A stretch of DNA of 64,000 nt from Tetraselmis striata (lineage: Eukaryota > Chlorophyta > Chlorodendrophyceae > Chlorodendrales > Chlorodendraceae): contig VCJN01001639.1 of the NCBI GenBank assembly GCA_006384855.1, positions 119,347 through 183,346 of the forward strand, in the 5' to 3' direction. Made by a program: the position numbers and the translations under genes. The notes under the pieces are model-generated. The model made no database searches. It worked only from the letters and a program-made list of their open reading frames with translations, and was not told the DNA's origin. Shown in pieces: positions 31,995 through 43,093 of the stretch (position 1 is the first letter of the stretch; each line of letters begins with the position of its first letter).

Positions 31995-32026
31995 CCGATG
32001 TATTTTCGGCAATAGCGTCTCGGCGT
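31995..32026 (+). repeat. SINE body fragment
   Basis: The run 'gatgtattttcggcaatagc' matches the region directly behind the tRNA-like head of the SINE copies at 32590-32843 and 55311-55556. Confidence 0.6.
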
Positions 32027-32204
32027 TTTTTCCCCGCCGCCGGGACAGGACTGGCACCAGTGCTGAAACCCTTGCAGCGTCTCTACGACGGCAGTTTAGG
32101 CAGCAATCTAGTTACGGATTGCTCTTTTGCTGGCAACCTTTCATAGTTGCTGTTAGTTATGTTTCTAGTGCGCATTTGTGGAAGCCCTGATGTAATGATT
32201 ACAT
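32027..32204. other. Spacer, no feature
   Basis: Nothing recognised between the SINE fragment and the next dispersed repeat. Confidence 0.4.
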
Positions 32205-32495
32205 GTGTTAGCTGCAAAATTTAAGAAATGCACGCAGAAATCCAGAAGAAAATCCAGCTACGGGCCACAAGAGGCGGGAACCGCCATGACAGCCACCGAT
32301 CAGGCATCGCCACCAGCCAGCCGCCGCTCCACGCAGTAAGGACGCTCTCCCCAGTACACAATCCCGGGCCACTCCAATAGCGGCACTAGGCCGAATGTGA
32401 TGTGAAGGCGCCGACAGGAAAGGGGCTTCGAAGTAGAGGTCTCGCAGCAAGGAGCGGAAGTGGGGGGGTCCAACCCAGGACGGGGCGCCACGGCT
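32205..32495 (-). repeat. Dispersed copy of the third 228-bp unit and flank
   Basis: In reverse complement this matches about 23050-23335: the stretch with 'tggagtggcccgggattgtg', the 'gctggatttccttctggattt' region with small changes, and the end near acatgtaatcat. It shows that the unit inside the 22345-23385 element is a mobile sequence present elsewhere. Confidence 0.8.
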
Positions 32496-32589
32496 GATGT
32501 AATTAATCTTTATCCAGTTACGGAAAGCCCTGGGTAGGCGACGCTCCGTTATAGTCCCGGCGTGTCCTAGGTTTACCCGATTGATGCAT

Positions 32590-32843
32590 TAAAGTAAAGT
32601 AAAGTTCGCTCCGGGACATCGGCCGAAGCCGCCCCAGCACTGCTTGACCTCGTGCGCAAACTGCAGTCGTAGGTCTGGCATAGCCCGTAGACCATTGCCT
32701 CATTCGAACCCTGAAGGGCTAATGCATCAACCGGGTAAACCCGGGACACGCCGAGCGGATATTGCCGAAATACATCGGCCAGGAGTCGAACCCGGGTCTC
32801 TCGCATACGAGACGAACGCTCTACCGAGCGGACAAGGGATGTA
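32590..32843 (-). mobile_element. tRNA-derived SINE copy
   Basis: On the minus strand the head (from 32842) has an A-box-like gctcggtagagcg. An anticodon arm with loop ctCGTat (Thr, CGT) follows. A T-arm with B box gggttcgactcc completes the head. The D-loop is four nucleotides short and the acceptor stem has two mismatches, so it is not a functional tRNA. A body of about 170 bp follows, ending in an actttacttta tail. Behind the tail an inverted piece of the same body follows (32555-32590), showing a second insertion in opposite orientation. Confidence 0.8.
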
Positions 32844-32851
32844 CTGTCGCT

Positions 32852-33063
32852 AGCCTTCGGGGTTCGAAAAATGAGGCAATTTTCTATGGACGTTTTCTAT
32901 TGCCTTTTCGGGGGTTTCCTCATCGCCTTTTGCAGCTAGCTCAGCATGTAACAAGGCAATGGTCTACGGGCTATGCCAGACTGCAGTTGGCGCAAGTGGT
33001 CACGTGCTGGGGCGGCCTCGGCCGATGTCCCGCCCGGGGCGAGCTTTATTTTACTTTTTATAC
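32852..33063 (+). mobile_element. SINE copy, 3' part, interrupted
   Basis: Plus-strand body sequence (ccttcggggttcg, gaggcaat) is interrupted by about 65 bp at 32881-32945, then resumes with 'caatggtctacgggctatgc' and ends in an attttacttttta tail. It lacks the tRNA-like head. Confidence 0.7.
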
Positions 33064-33087
33064 CAGTAGCGACTACTGTACCATGCA

Positions 33088-33476
33088 TGTCGGAGTACAC
33101 GGGCAGGGTCTTCGGCACAGTGGGTGAGGTGAGCAAGGGGGTGCACCGCACAGTGCGTAGTATCGCATGCTTGGCTGCTGATCGGGGTGCCCTCTCATCG
33201 CGGGGCACTCGGTGCATCACCCGGGCCCACCAGGAGGCCTTGCTCGCAAGAGACTTCCTCGGGGTCCTGAGCTTGGTGGCCGCTCGAGAGCACGCTAGCT
33301 GCCTCATCAGACGGCGCAGATTCGTCTGCCATCCCGTTGCTGAAGCTGCACAGCACGTCCGAGGATCACCCACACACACACGTGCACGCGTGGCCCGGAC
33401 TCTGAACCGCGTGCGCATCACTCATCCATCCCGCCTTATGCGGGATGCGGGCCGCTTTTAGGCGGCTTGCTGTGTT
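33088..33476 (+). repeat. Dispersed repeat R1, truncated copy
   Basis: Inverted relative to 21277-21690. The shared reading frame shows the motif G-E-V-S-K-G-V in both copies and a common end ggcggcttgctgtgttg. Confidence 0.8.
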
Positions 33477-33868
33477 GTTTTTCAAATTCTGGGGAACTGC
33501 CCCCTTTGTAATTCACACCAGTAGCGACTATGTACTACGGATACCGGTCCTGGTAATTCTTCAGCGGTTGCGCAACACTGCACGAGGTGCAGATAGCTAT
33601 TACCGATTCTAGAGGACTGTACTGTACTGCCGAATAGGAAGGGGGTTACGGGTACTGCTCGTAAAAGCACAGGAACGTTGTCAGCACAAGCAGCCGCGTT
33701 TCAGCACCTACAGCCAGCAGGCTGACAGCACATCAGACGGGCTGTCGGGGCCAAAACTGAAGGTATTTGCCGTTCACCAGCCACCGACGGCGACCTGGGC
33801 ACACCTGACAAAATTTCGACGGTGAAGCTCGAGGTAAATACCTGCGGTGCGAGGAAGGGAGCGGTCCG
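33477..33868. other. Spacer upstream of the 33.87-kb gene
   Basis: It contains TAGCGACTA at 33522-33530 and the sequence resembling both flanks of the Copia insertion. No gene is recognised. Confidence 0.5.
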
Positions 33869-34139
33869 ATGGCTGGCGAGTCGTCGGGGTCGGCGCGCGC
33901 GGCGGCAGTCCGGCAGCTGGGGAACCCGCCTAGCCAGGCGGAGATAGCCGCGCTGCACAACGTCCACCCCTGCCCTCTCAACGCGGACGGCAGCCGCTCC
34001 ACGGCTACCGGCCACCGTATTGTCAGCGTCACGTTGCAGGAGGCGGGGCAGCTGCTTGCGGTGCGCCAGTTGCTCGCTGCCGGAGGCAAGGTTGAGAAGG
34101 TGTCCCAACACTACCAGGCGAGTGAACCCTCCTCCCTCA

Positions 34140-34171
<32 letters not shown>

Positions 34172-34252
34172 CGTCCTTATTTCCGGCCGGGCACCCAGGC
34201 CAGTTCCAGCCGCCAGGAGAATTTCGAAAGTGGTGTATGGGCCGTACTGTAG
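33869..34252 (+). CDS. Putative first exon of an unassigned gene
   Basis: From ATG 33869 about 83 codons look like real protein: a Ser/Ala-rich start, then a helical stretch ending in K-V-E-K-V-S-Q-H-Y-Q. The ORF then runs into a 29-nt poly(C) tract read as polyproline, which is more likely intronic. A GC donor (cag|gcgagt) after 34117 would end the exon. No family is recognised. How it joins the exons from 34413 onward is unresolved. Confidence 0.4.
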
Positions 34253-34412
34253 GTAGGACCGTGCCGGTTTACATTTATCGTTCTCCGGGGTACAGCGAAG
34301 CGCTCATCTCAAAGCTCAGTTGCTGTACCTGTACCTGTAGGCGGGGTTGAGCGAGGGTGATGCCACGAAGATAAATCGCTGATCCGATGAAGAGTAGGGC
34401 GGGGCCGCCAAA

Positions 34413-37322
34413 TGAAATCAATTATTAGGCGGTCAATAAAGTATGGACCGGAAGGCAAAATCCGCTCGATGTTTGTGGCGTGGAACTCCACCTCCGACAC
34501 CTTTCTCTCGCCGAACGACTGTGACAAGGTCGCTGAGGCGTGAGCGGCCAACAGGCGATCAATACCAAGATGTTAAAGATGATGGGCACGGTGCTGGACG
34601 GCGTGGAGTCCGGTGCGGTGCCGGTGGAGGTGGCGACGGCGGCGTTCGGGGCCGGCTGGGTGCACGACACGGAGGGGCGCACCGTGATCGAACTGCCGCC
34701 GGAGGTGCTGGCGGGCTATGTAAGCGCCAGGCGGTGGCACACCAATTGTCTGGCTTCGCTGGTGGGTGTCCCTGCGCCCCCACCCCTCCCCATCCAAATA
34801 CGCAGCTTCGACTAACCTGCCTGTGTTAATCTCTTTTTTTTAATACGAAGATATCGATTGAATACTTATTTTAAAATCGGATCGTCTGTTTTTCCCTTGT
34901 TTATTTTGAAGACGTTACTTGAATCGGTTGAACAGTTAAGAAAAACGTGAGGCTGCAGCTCAGCTGAGTGTGCACCCCGGGTGCCTGCTTGCGATGCCAG
35001 TCCAAGGTCACGCATGCAGGAGCGTCTCAGCGGCCAGACTCCACCGCAGCCTCAAAATCCGCCCACATGCCCCCTCCGCCTCCGAGGGTCGCCGCCTCTG
35101 CCCCCACCGCAGCCGCCCCCACACCCACGCCCATCCCCCCCAACACCTCCGCGGCGCCCGCCTTGCGCACCGTCATCGCCATCCCCACCGCCTCCACGGC
35201 CCCAGCATCGACGCCCTCCGCGTCCGCCGCGCCCCTGACAGCTCCCACCGTCTCCCCTTCAGCTGCCTCATCCACCACCCCAACCCCCGCCGCCGCAGCC
35301 CCAAAACCAGCCGCAGCCCAGCTTGACCCTCAACCCGCCTCCCCCTCAGCTCCCTCATCCACCACACCAACCCCCGCCGCCGCAGCCCCAACACCAGCCG
35401 CAGCCCAGCTTGACCCTCAACCCGCGTCCCCCTCAGGCCCCACCACCGTCTCCCCCTCAGCTCCCTCATCCACCACACCAACCCCCGCCGCCGCAGCACC
35501 AGCCGCAGCCCAGCCAGACCCTCCACCGCCTCCCCCCCCTGCCCAGCCAGGTCTTCGCGCCCCCCACTCGCCCGGCACCACAGCCCTACCCCACACCGCC
35601 ACCCGCGACGAAGACGGCCCAGCCCCAGCCCCAGCCCCAGCCTCCCCTGTCACCAATGCCCCCGCCTCCGTTCCCACCACAGCCCTCAAGGCACACCCGG
35701 CAGCCCCGCCTGGGCCCGCCGAATCCTCGGGCAGACCCCCCGTAGTCCCTGCACCCGCAGCCGCGCCCCTGCCAGCCCAACCGCAGCCCCCAGCAGCAGC
35801 AGCAGCAGCAGCAGCAGCCGCGCCGGCGCCCGCGCAAGGCGCGGATGAGTACTGGCGGAAGGCGCAGGCAGCGGCGGCGGCCGAACTGAAGGTGCGCAGT
35901 CCCGAGGCGTTTGCGCTGGTGATGAAGCTGCTCGAGCGTGGGGCGCCGGAGTGCGATCGCGAGCGGCGCGCCGCGCTGGACGAGGTGCGGCGCACCCTGC
36001 CGGCGGCGGCGCCGCTGGTGCACGCCACTGCGCAGCGGAGCCGGCTGCGGCGCCTGACTGCGCTCCCAAAGCCTCCCTCAAAGCAGCAGGCCGCAGCACC
36101 TGCCATCTCAGCAGCTCCGGGGGAGCCCCCCGCTGCCGCCCTTGCCCTCGCAGCAGATCCTGCGCCGGCTCCTCCCGCTGCACACGCGACCTCCCCAAGC
36201 CCGGAGCCCCAAGCGAGTGCAGAGCGGCCCACCATCACCCGGGGGCCGCGCCTTGCTGCCCGTCAGCGCCCCGCCCCCTCCACGCCGCCGCGCCCAGAGG
36301 AGTCCCTACCCGCCGCTGCGGCGCCTGACATTGGGCGCTCCACTCGCGAGCCCACTCCCCCGGTGCCGGAATCGAGTCCGCAAGAGGTCACCGTGCCGTG
36401 CGTCGCCACGCAGGCCCCCGCCTCCATCACCGCAGCCCCGCCCTTTGCTCCCCACCAGCCCCCGCCCCCATCCGCAACCCCGCATCCAGAGCAGTCCCCA
36501 TTGGCCTCTGCAGCTCCTGAGGTAGGCGAGGTTGCCCCCATGCCTGCCGAGGCCCATGCCGCGGCGCCGTGTCCTCCAGCAGAGCCTGCGCAGCTCCGCG
36601 CCATGCCAGCCGCCCCCACCCGGGCCGGCTCCCTGGCTGCCTGGCTCCCGCCGGAGGCCCCGCAGCCCACCGCGCCCACATCCGCCCCGCCGGACCCACC
36701 GCCGCCCGCACCGCCCACCCAGCGCGGCTCTCCCACCGCCTCGCCCGGCCCTCCTGAGCCCCAGCTACCTGCCGCGCCGGGCGCGGAGGACCAGGATGCG
36801 ATCCCGGGGAGCAAGCGACGCCGGGCGGAGGCGGCGGCGGCAACAAGCTCGTGCGCGGAGGGCCCAGATGCAGGCCTAGGGAGCAAGCAAAGCCGGGCGG
36901 AGGCGGCGACCAGCTCGGGCGCGGATTTGGAGGTCGCCACGCCGCCGCCGGCCAAGCGGGCACGGGAGGGCGGCACATACGCGGGCGCGAATGAGAAAGG
37001 CGACACATGGTATTCCGACGGGGACCAGGACGGCTTTGTGCAGCCTGCCCGCTTCAGCCCTGCGCCGGAGCAGCCGCCGTCCCACACGGACCGCCCCGCT
37101 GATGTCCCGCCACCGGCCGGGCAAGGAGGCGGTGATGATGGCGGGCCGGTGTTGCCGGCGTTTGACGCGGGTACGAGTGAGGGGGAGGGCGGCGCGCCGG
37201 GTGAGGCTGCGGAAGGCGCGGAGGAGGTGGCGCATAAGGCGAGTGTGATGGCGGCGGCCGCGCCGATTGTGTTCCTCGAGGACGGCGACGGGAGCGACGG
37301 CGAGGAGATCATGGAGCTGTGA
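34413..37322 (+). CDS. Pro/Ala-rich protein, probable gene, model partial
   Basis: A frame from ATG 34413 shows Y-G-P-E-G-K-I-R and F-V-A-W-N-S-T-S-D-T, ending at TGA 34536. A second frame (about 34551-34753) has M-L-K-M-M-G-T-V-L-D and W-H-T-N-C-L-A-S-L. A phase-0 donor at 34754 (ctg|gtgggt) joins acceptor gatgccag at 35000, opening the long ORF to TGA 37320. The ORF is very rich in Pro, Ala, Ser and Thr. It holds three imperfect repeats of S-A-P-S-S-T-T-P-T-P-A-A-A-A-P type, a poly-Ala run, one compact charged region (about 35846-36060) and an acidic end. It may be an intrinsically disordered nuclear or cell-wall-related protein. Family unknown. Confidence 0.5.
35265..35525 (+). repeat. Tandem coding repeats in the Pro/Ala-rich ORF
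   Basis: Three imperfect copies, beginning near 35276, 35361 and 35475, of a Pro/Ala-rich unit with 'accccaacccccgccgccgc' or a close variant at its core. The middle spacing differs because one copy carries a short insertion. Confidence 0.8.
35789..35818 (+). repeat. (CAG)n tract coding for poly-alanine
   Basis: About nine CAG units read in the GCA frame as an Ala run inside the Pro/Ala-rich protein. Confidence 0.9.
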
Positions 37323-37360
37323 GTGGCATCCCGCCTTCTGAAAGGATATCTAGGGTCGTG

Positions 37361-37389
37361 TGTAAGTCAGGCATGGAAATGTGATGTAA
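37361..37389 (+). terminator. TGTAA poly(A) signals
   Basis: TGTAA at 37361-37365 and 37385-37389, about 40-65 nt after the TGA stop of the Pro/Ala-rich ORF. Confidence 0.6.
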
Positions 37390-39336
37390 CATGTATATGC
37401 TGGTAGCATTAGCGTAACATACCGTGTGGTAAACTGAGTACGGGTGCTGATCGCGACGGACCTATAAGGTCTTTGCCAGATCCTTGGCCGACGCCCACGT
37501 GAGGCCCTTGTATTCCTCCGTGTGATCCGGGGGGTAGGTCATCTTGGCGACCGGTTCAGACCACTTTTAGGTCTAGATTGCGACGGACCTATAAGACTCA
37601 AACTGGGCTTGCATGCAACCATTGAGAACATTCGCTAAAAGTTCTGCTACATGTTGGTCTACATTTATTGAGCTCTTACAGTGCACTCAAACGTACAGAA
37701 CTCGTGCAGCACGGCGATGTTGGTATCGGGTACAGTAATCTGAGGATGAAATGGAAATGGTGAAATCCTGGTACGAATGTGATTTCGCCTCGTCCCAAGC
37801 ACGGTGCCCACAACACCTCCGGGGACCACGGTCGCCGTCCAGGACGGCACTGACAGGGCAGCAGCCTAGCTACGATGCTAGTCCGCCCTCCAGTCTTCGC
37901 CAGGACCGGCTGTGGTCGACGGCTGGCGGCCTGCAGACAGGCTGACATCAAAAGTATTCGGATACCGTGCGTTGCACCCGCTGGGTCATGTCACCAGCAT
38001 GCCATCAAATCATATAGAGCTATAGACATAGGCGCTACGAATAGGTGAGCGAGCAGCGGCCGCGGGTAGTTGTCCTCGTCAAAAGAACTGCATCTGCGGT
38101 ATGTCTGGTGCACTGTGCTGGCAGGCATATCAGGGTCTTATTCTTTGCAGTGTTTGGCTCATACCTGCGCCGGCAATCCCAAATATCGAATGACGCCCGT
38201 CACAGTCGCAGAATCATAACGGATTGGCACACGACCCGCCGCAGTGTTTGTTTCGCTGTTTGATTCCGTTTTTTTTTATGTTTCATCTGTCTTCGGGTGC
38301 CCCGGCGTGCCTCTCACCAAATGACGGCATCTGAAGGATGGTGCCGCAGCATTTGTCCATCCACAACTATCAAGGAAATGAACTCCTTAAATGAGCATAT
38401 CCTGCAAAAGTGAAGGAACGAAGGCCCGCGAAGGGTCGGGTCCCTTAGTGGCGACTACACCCTGCTTTGGGCTTGCTCCGTGTTGTTGTCGGACGCGTCA
38501 TGAAAAAAGGTAGATGTGGCATGTATTTGGAAGACCGTCAGAATCCGCAGTGAGTATAAGAAAGTATCGTGGTCGCCATTGCAGTACAAGGGAATCCATT
38601 TCTGGCTGGTCAGGGAGCCAAACACCTCGTCATTTTTGGAGTGCTGGCGGCAAACTGAATTCAAAAGCCGCTGAATGCCACCGTAACATTTTATAGGGTG
38701 CCCTGGTCGGAATAAGTAAACTGTTTTTCAGGACCGAGTTGGAGTATGCGTGATGTATAGTTCCAGATAAAGAAAGTTTTTCCCTCTCCTCCCGCGGGGG
38801 GGGGGGGGGGGGGGGGGATGAAGTACGGTAGCCAGGTTGAACGCCAACAATGATTTCAAACGGCCCTTCAGGGGGGGGGGGGACCATGGCCTCTTTAACT
38901 AGTTAGACATTGGCGGCGAGATTCCGGAGCACGCTTGCATTTGTACAGGGGCTGCCTACATCTTTGGAGACTGTTGCCAAGCCAGCAGGCGGTGGCATCA
39001 CCGTGCGCACAGGGCGAGCTAGGCTGGGACCACATCGGAGAAAGGCCTCTCATCACTACTTTCTATGAAACTCATCAAAACTATGGATCACGTGGCTGTG
39101 CATATATACGTATTCGGCTAAGCACGTGTAGCTGCGTTGCCATTGTGCGGACAACTTCTTCACAATTACCCCCCCCCCCCCTTCCGAGTCTCTACATTGT
39201 GTGCAGCGTTGCGGCACCTCATGTCACCAGGATACGCACTCAAGCCAGGCTTCGCTGCGACTGCGTCAGACTAGCTTGTGGGCGTCCGGACGGGCGCGCC
39301 TCCCACTACCCCAGCAGGTTCTGGCGCTTTGCCGCC
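37390..39336. other. Intergenic, no gene recognised
   Basis: Short unrelated ORFs only. Two copies of 'gcgacggacctataag' lie near 37453 and 37579. Poly(G) tracts lie near 38800-38818 and 38872-38881 and a poly(C) tract near 39170-39181. Confidence 0.5.
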
Positions 39337-41738
39337 TCAGTTGCCGTCCTCCTCGTAGTCGACAGTGTAGTCAAGCCCATTGGCGTGGTACTGGGGCGGC
39401 AGCGTGCCGTCCGGGAGAGGGAGGCAGTCCCCGCCATCCTTGCCACACGCGTCGTTGTTGCAGACGTCGATGCAGTAGCCGTCGCCCAGCCACTCAAGGT
39501 AGCAGCCCGGGGCACACCTGGGCGCGAGCGGGCCGGGGGAGCGCGGCTCAGTTGACACAGCCTATATGGCTGCACTGGGCAGCTGCGTGGCAGGTGCTTG
39601 CCGGGCACTCACTCCTCGTCCTCCTCATAGTCGGTGGTGTAGTCGCGCCCATCGGCATAGTAGACATGCGGCATCGTGCCGTCCGGCAACGGCAAGCAGT
39701 CCCCGCCGTCCTGCTGGCACGCGTCCGAATTGCACACGTTGTCGCAGTAGCCGTCACCAATCATGTCGGGCTCACAGCCTGGAGCGCACATCCCGTCGCA
39801 GTCCCCGCCATCCTGCACGCGCCAGGGACAGCACGGAGATGCGATGTGATTATGCGGCATCTCAGTACAGCTTCAGGATGCATGTGGGCTTGGCGGCAAT
39901 GGCGACAGCGGTGGGTGTAGGCGTGCACCATGCGGCACGCCTCGTTGTAGCAAACCAGGTCGCAGATGCCGTCGCCGAGCATGGACTTGGCGAAGCAGCT
40001 GCCGTCCGGATCGCAGGTGATACTGCGCAGGGCACGGGGAAGCCGGGCAGTGACAGTCAGTGAACCGAGGGAATGGATCGCCCTGCAGAAAACCAGCGAC
40101 CCACCGACCCAGCAGCATGTAGGGGCAGTGCGATTTGATGGGGTGAACGCACAAACAGCTGCGCGCAACTCACCAGTCTCCTTTGTCATTATTGCACGCC
40201 GTAGTGTTGCACTCTGGGTCGCAGACGCCGTCTCCAAGCATGTTGCCCTCGCAGCCGGGCGCACACTGCGAGAAGCTAAAGTTTGGGGCGATCGCAAGCA
40301 AAATTTGCTATCGGGGTATTGGGCCGACACGTTTATGACATACTATATGCCATAAATACTTGTGGTAATGGCTTGAAATACTCATTTCGGGATGTGTAGC
40401 TACTCGTGCATGTCGCTACGTTTCACTCCGTAAGACATATCTCCTGCTTTGTGGCATAGGCTGTCCCAGCGGGATGTATGCGCAGCCCTGGCAAGAACCC
40501 ACCAGTCGCCCTTGTCGAACTCGCACGCCAGGTTGAAGCACTCGGGCTGGCACTCCCCGTCGCCCAGCAGGGGCAGAAAGCAGTCGGCGGCACACTCCTC
40601 ACTGATAAAACGATGGTGAGAGGTATTAGTACACCCCCCTCCCGGCCCGCTGATCCACATTCGGCTCCCTCTGTCCCCGCCGAAAGCAAGTACTGCTGGC
40701 TCGGGATGCGCACCAGTCTCCACCGTCGAATCCGCACTCCTCGACATTGCAAACGCTGTCGCACAAATCGTCGCCAATCCAATCCGTGGGACACTCCGAG
40801 GGACAATTGTTGGTGCTGCACATACCCATGACAGGACGGGGTCAGGGCCAAGATGACCGATTCAGCTAGTCGGTGTGTGTGTGGGGGGGGGGGGGGGGGA
40901 TCACGACATGCGGAGAGGCGTCGAGGGTTAGGGGACCCGCGAGCGCAGCCACCCACCAGTCTCCGAGGTCCCAGTCGCAAGCCTCGTTGAAGCAAGCTAG
41001 ATCGCACTTGCCATCTCCTACCTGGCGGTCGAGGTGCGCACGCATCATTAACGGACAGGTGGGGGAGGCGCGGCAGGGGGGGGAGGGGTAGGGGGCAAGG
41101 GCGACATGTGCAAGTGTAATGTTGACCGACGACGACTTTACGGGGCATCATTACGACCGGTCAAAGCCAACGCCGGCGGCGTACCTGTTTCATTTCGCAG
41201 CCGGCGAGAAAGCACGCGGCCGCAGGGTTATTCTTCCCCAGCTTGCTGGCCAGAATGTCCCTGAATTCGGTTGCGCGGCGATTTTTGTTGTTGGTGGGGG
41301 CGCGGGGGGGGGGGGGGGGGGGGGGGGGGGGGCGGACAAAGAGGGGAAGTTAGAGTGTCAATCGGGGCGTCACCATCACCGGGGCGTCACAGCTTCCAGG
41401 TGGCGGCGTAAATAACGTGGCAGCGCAGTGCAGCTCCCTGCAGGCGGATCGTCGGCTGCAAAAAAGCCGGCGAAACATATACATATCGAGCTGAGGCAGG
41501 TGCTCGGTACGAGATGGAAGGTTTGGAGCTGATCAGGCGTGGTACCCTGGCAGTGTATGCCGCAGGGCGTGTGGCTACGATCGGATCGAGGCCGATCGTC
41601 GCGTTCACCCGCCCCAGGCGATGCGGGCGGGGCTGTGCCGAACAGCGTCTCGCACCTGCCAAGCACGCCGGTACCGACGAACAGGGCAAAGAGCACCACG
41701 ACAAGCCGCTGCGCGGCAGGCTTTATGCTGGAAGACAT
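39337..41738 (-). CDS. Secreted LNR (Notch-type) repeat protein A
   Basis: Nine exons: 41738-41656, 41260-41185, 41021-40957, 40815-40714, 40601-40503, 40275-40174, 40022-39929, 39812-39613, 39517-39337 (1,002 nt, 333 aa, TGA). Exon 1 encodes a signal peptide with hydrophobic core [10 protein letters not shown]. Seven Lin-12/Notch repeats follow, each with six Cys and a D/N-x-G-D-C end, such as C-A-P-G-C, L-G-D-G-x-C, C-N-N-x-A-C and D-G-G-D-C. Most introns split the last Cys codon as tg|N. The two final repeats are each followed by an acidic linker with a D-G-x-x-P ... Y/H-A-x-G-x-D-Y core and D-Y-E-E-D. LNRs bind calcium and here have no Notch transmembrane or EGF part. Likely extracellular; partner unknown. 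Confidence 0.88.
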
Positions 41739-42548
41739 ATTGATGGTATATACGCCAGCGAGAGGTTGGACGGTTGAGAGAAAGTGTAAGCAATAGTGCT
41801 GAAGTTTGCAGCTGGGCGTAGCATCACGCGCCCCAACGCGCGCCCCAACAGACGACGTAAGTGCAAGTCATCCGGTCAGCAGCACCGGCGGACCCACACC
41901 GGCGGACCACCCGCCCGGGCGGCGCCCCGGCTGCGCGACTCGCGCGCCAGCATGCCATCCATCCGGAGCAGTAATAATAATATGCCATAAATCCGGATGA
42001 GCAGTAATTCAGCAATACAGGGTATGGATTCATCAGCATCGTCATGGGTAGGTCATCGCCATCAGTTCATCACACGCAATAGATACGAGGTATTGTGTAA
42101 GGTACTACCACTGCGGGTTGCCAGAGAAAATCCGTGTACGAGTATGTGCACATGTCGTGCATTGTTCGGAGGTTCCTATCTTCTATAATCGCGCCGCGCA
42201 CCCGATGCATCCTGTACATTCCAGCGCGCACATGCTACTATACATTTAAAGCCCAGTCGCTAGCTATGGTATGTATTTCAGGCTGAAGCGTGCGCGCTGA
42301 CGCTCATGGATGGTGAATTGGTGATCCATAGGGACCTACTCAATAGCCAGCTCTCAGCTTACGGAGTTTCAGATAAGGACTACTTGTACAGGACCTTATG
42401 GCATGGAAGGCAAGCTGCAAGGAGATGTAATTGAGAATGATGGAAAGGCCCACAATGAAAGCCCCCTTCTCCGACTGCAATAAGTGAGTAGCAGCAGATG
42501 ATGCGGAAGCGACCACACGCAGCCGCCCCAGCCACGTGCACGCCAGTA
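41739..42548. other. Spacer between LNR-A and the DIRS element
   Basis: Upstream region of LNR-A. A hydrophobic minus-strand ORF at 42340-42588 has no recognisable family and crosses the element boundary. It contains tandem ggcgcgcccc-like and cggcggaccca repeats near 41835-41905. Confidence 0.5.
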
Positions 42549-43072
42549 TTTCTGAAGAGATCATGAGGCAGTGTGTTGGTAACCTCACAGGGGGGCGGTT
42601 ACATGGGTGTGTGGGAGAAGTCCTGCCACTGAGTAACAGCGGTGTCTGTGAAGACGCCGCTGCACTCCCCGGAGCGGGTGGGCGGGAGATACTGAAAATT
42701 CTGGCTGTTGTGAGGAACAGCCCCGGCTGCCCCCCTGGTTACTAACAAACGCACTGCGTTTCTAGACAGCCCTGGGGGCAGCCCCAGGTCTGCTGGCAGT
42801 TGGGTCCCCTCACGGATCCAACTACCAATTACTAATCCTTGTAACTACATCTTTTTCTAATAATTCTTGGTCTTGAGCTTCTGTTGCCTCATCCTTCATC
42901 TCTGCAGAAAACCGGTGTGGCTCTGGCCCACAGGCCACCACCAAACATGCCTTTCTGAAGAGATCATGAGGCAGTGTGTTGGTAACCTCACAGGGGGGCG
43001 GTTACATGGGTGTGTGGGAGAAGTCCTGCCACTGAGTAACAGCGGTGTCTGTGAAGACGCCGCTGCACTCCC
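42549..43072 (-). repeat. B2, A2 and B1 repeats of the DIRS element
   Basis: B copies at 42549-42669 and 42952-43072 start tttctgaagag on the plus strand and end gctgcactccc. The A copy between them (42687-42951) matches 49127-49391. B1 and A2 are contiguous, while A2 and B2 are separated by 17 bp (42670-42686). Confidence 0.95.
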
Positions 43073-43093
43073 ATTGGTCCAGTGAAGAAATAG

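Noticed and set aside
32765-32842. tRNA-Thr(CGT) gene on the minus strand
   Set aside because: Anticodon and T arms are good, but the D-loop is four nucleotides short, the acceptor stem has two mismatches, and the same head-body unit recurs at 55.3 kb. It is a SINE head.
35027-37312. Long minus-strand ORFs opposite the Pro/Ala-rich gene
   Set aside because: They are Gly/Arg-rich mirror images of a GC-rich, repeat-coded frame, without domains; antisense shadows.
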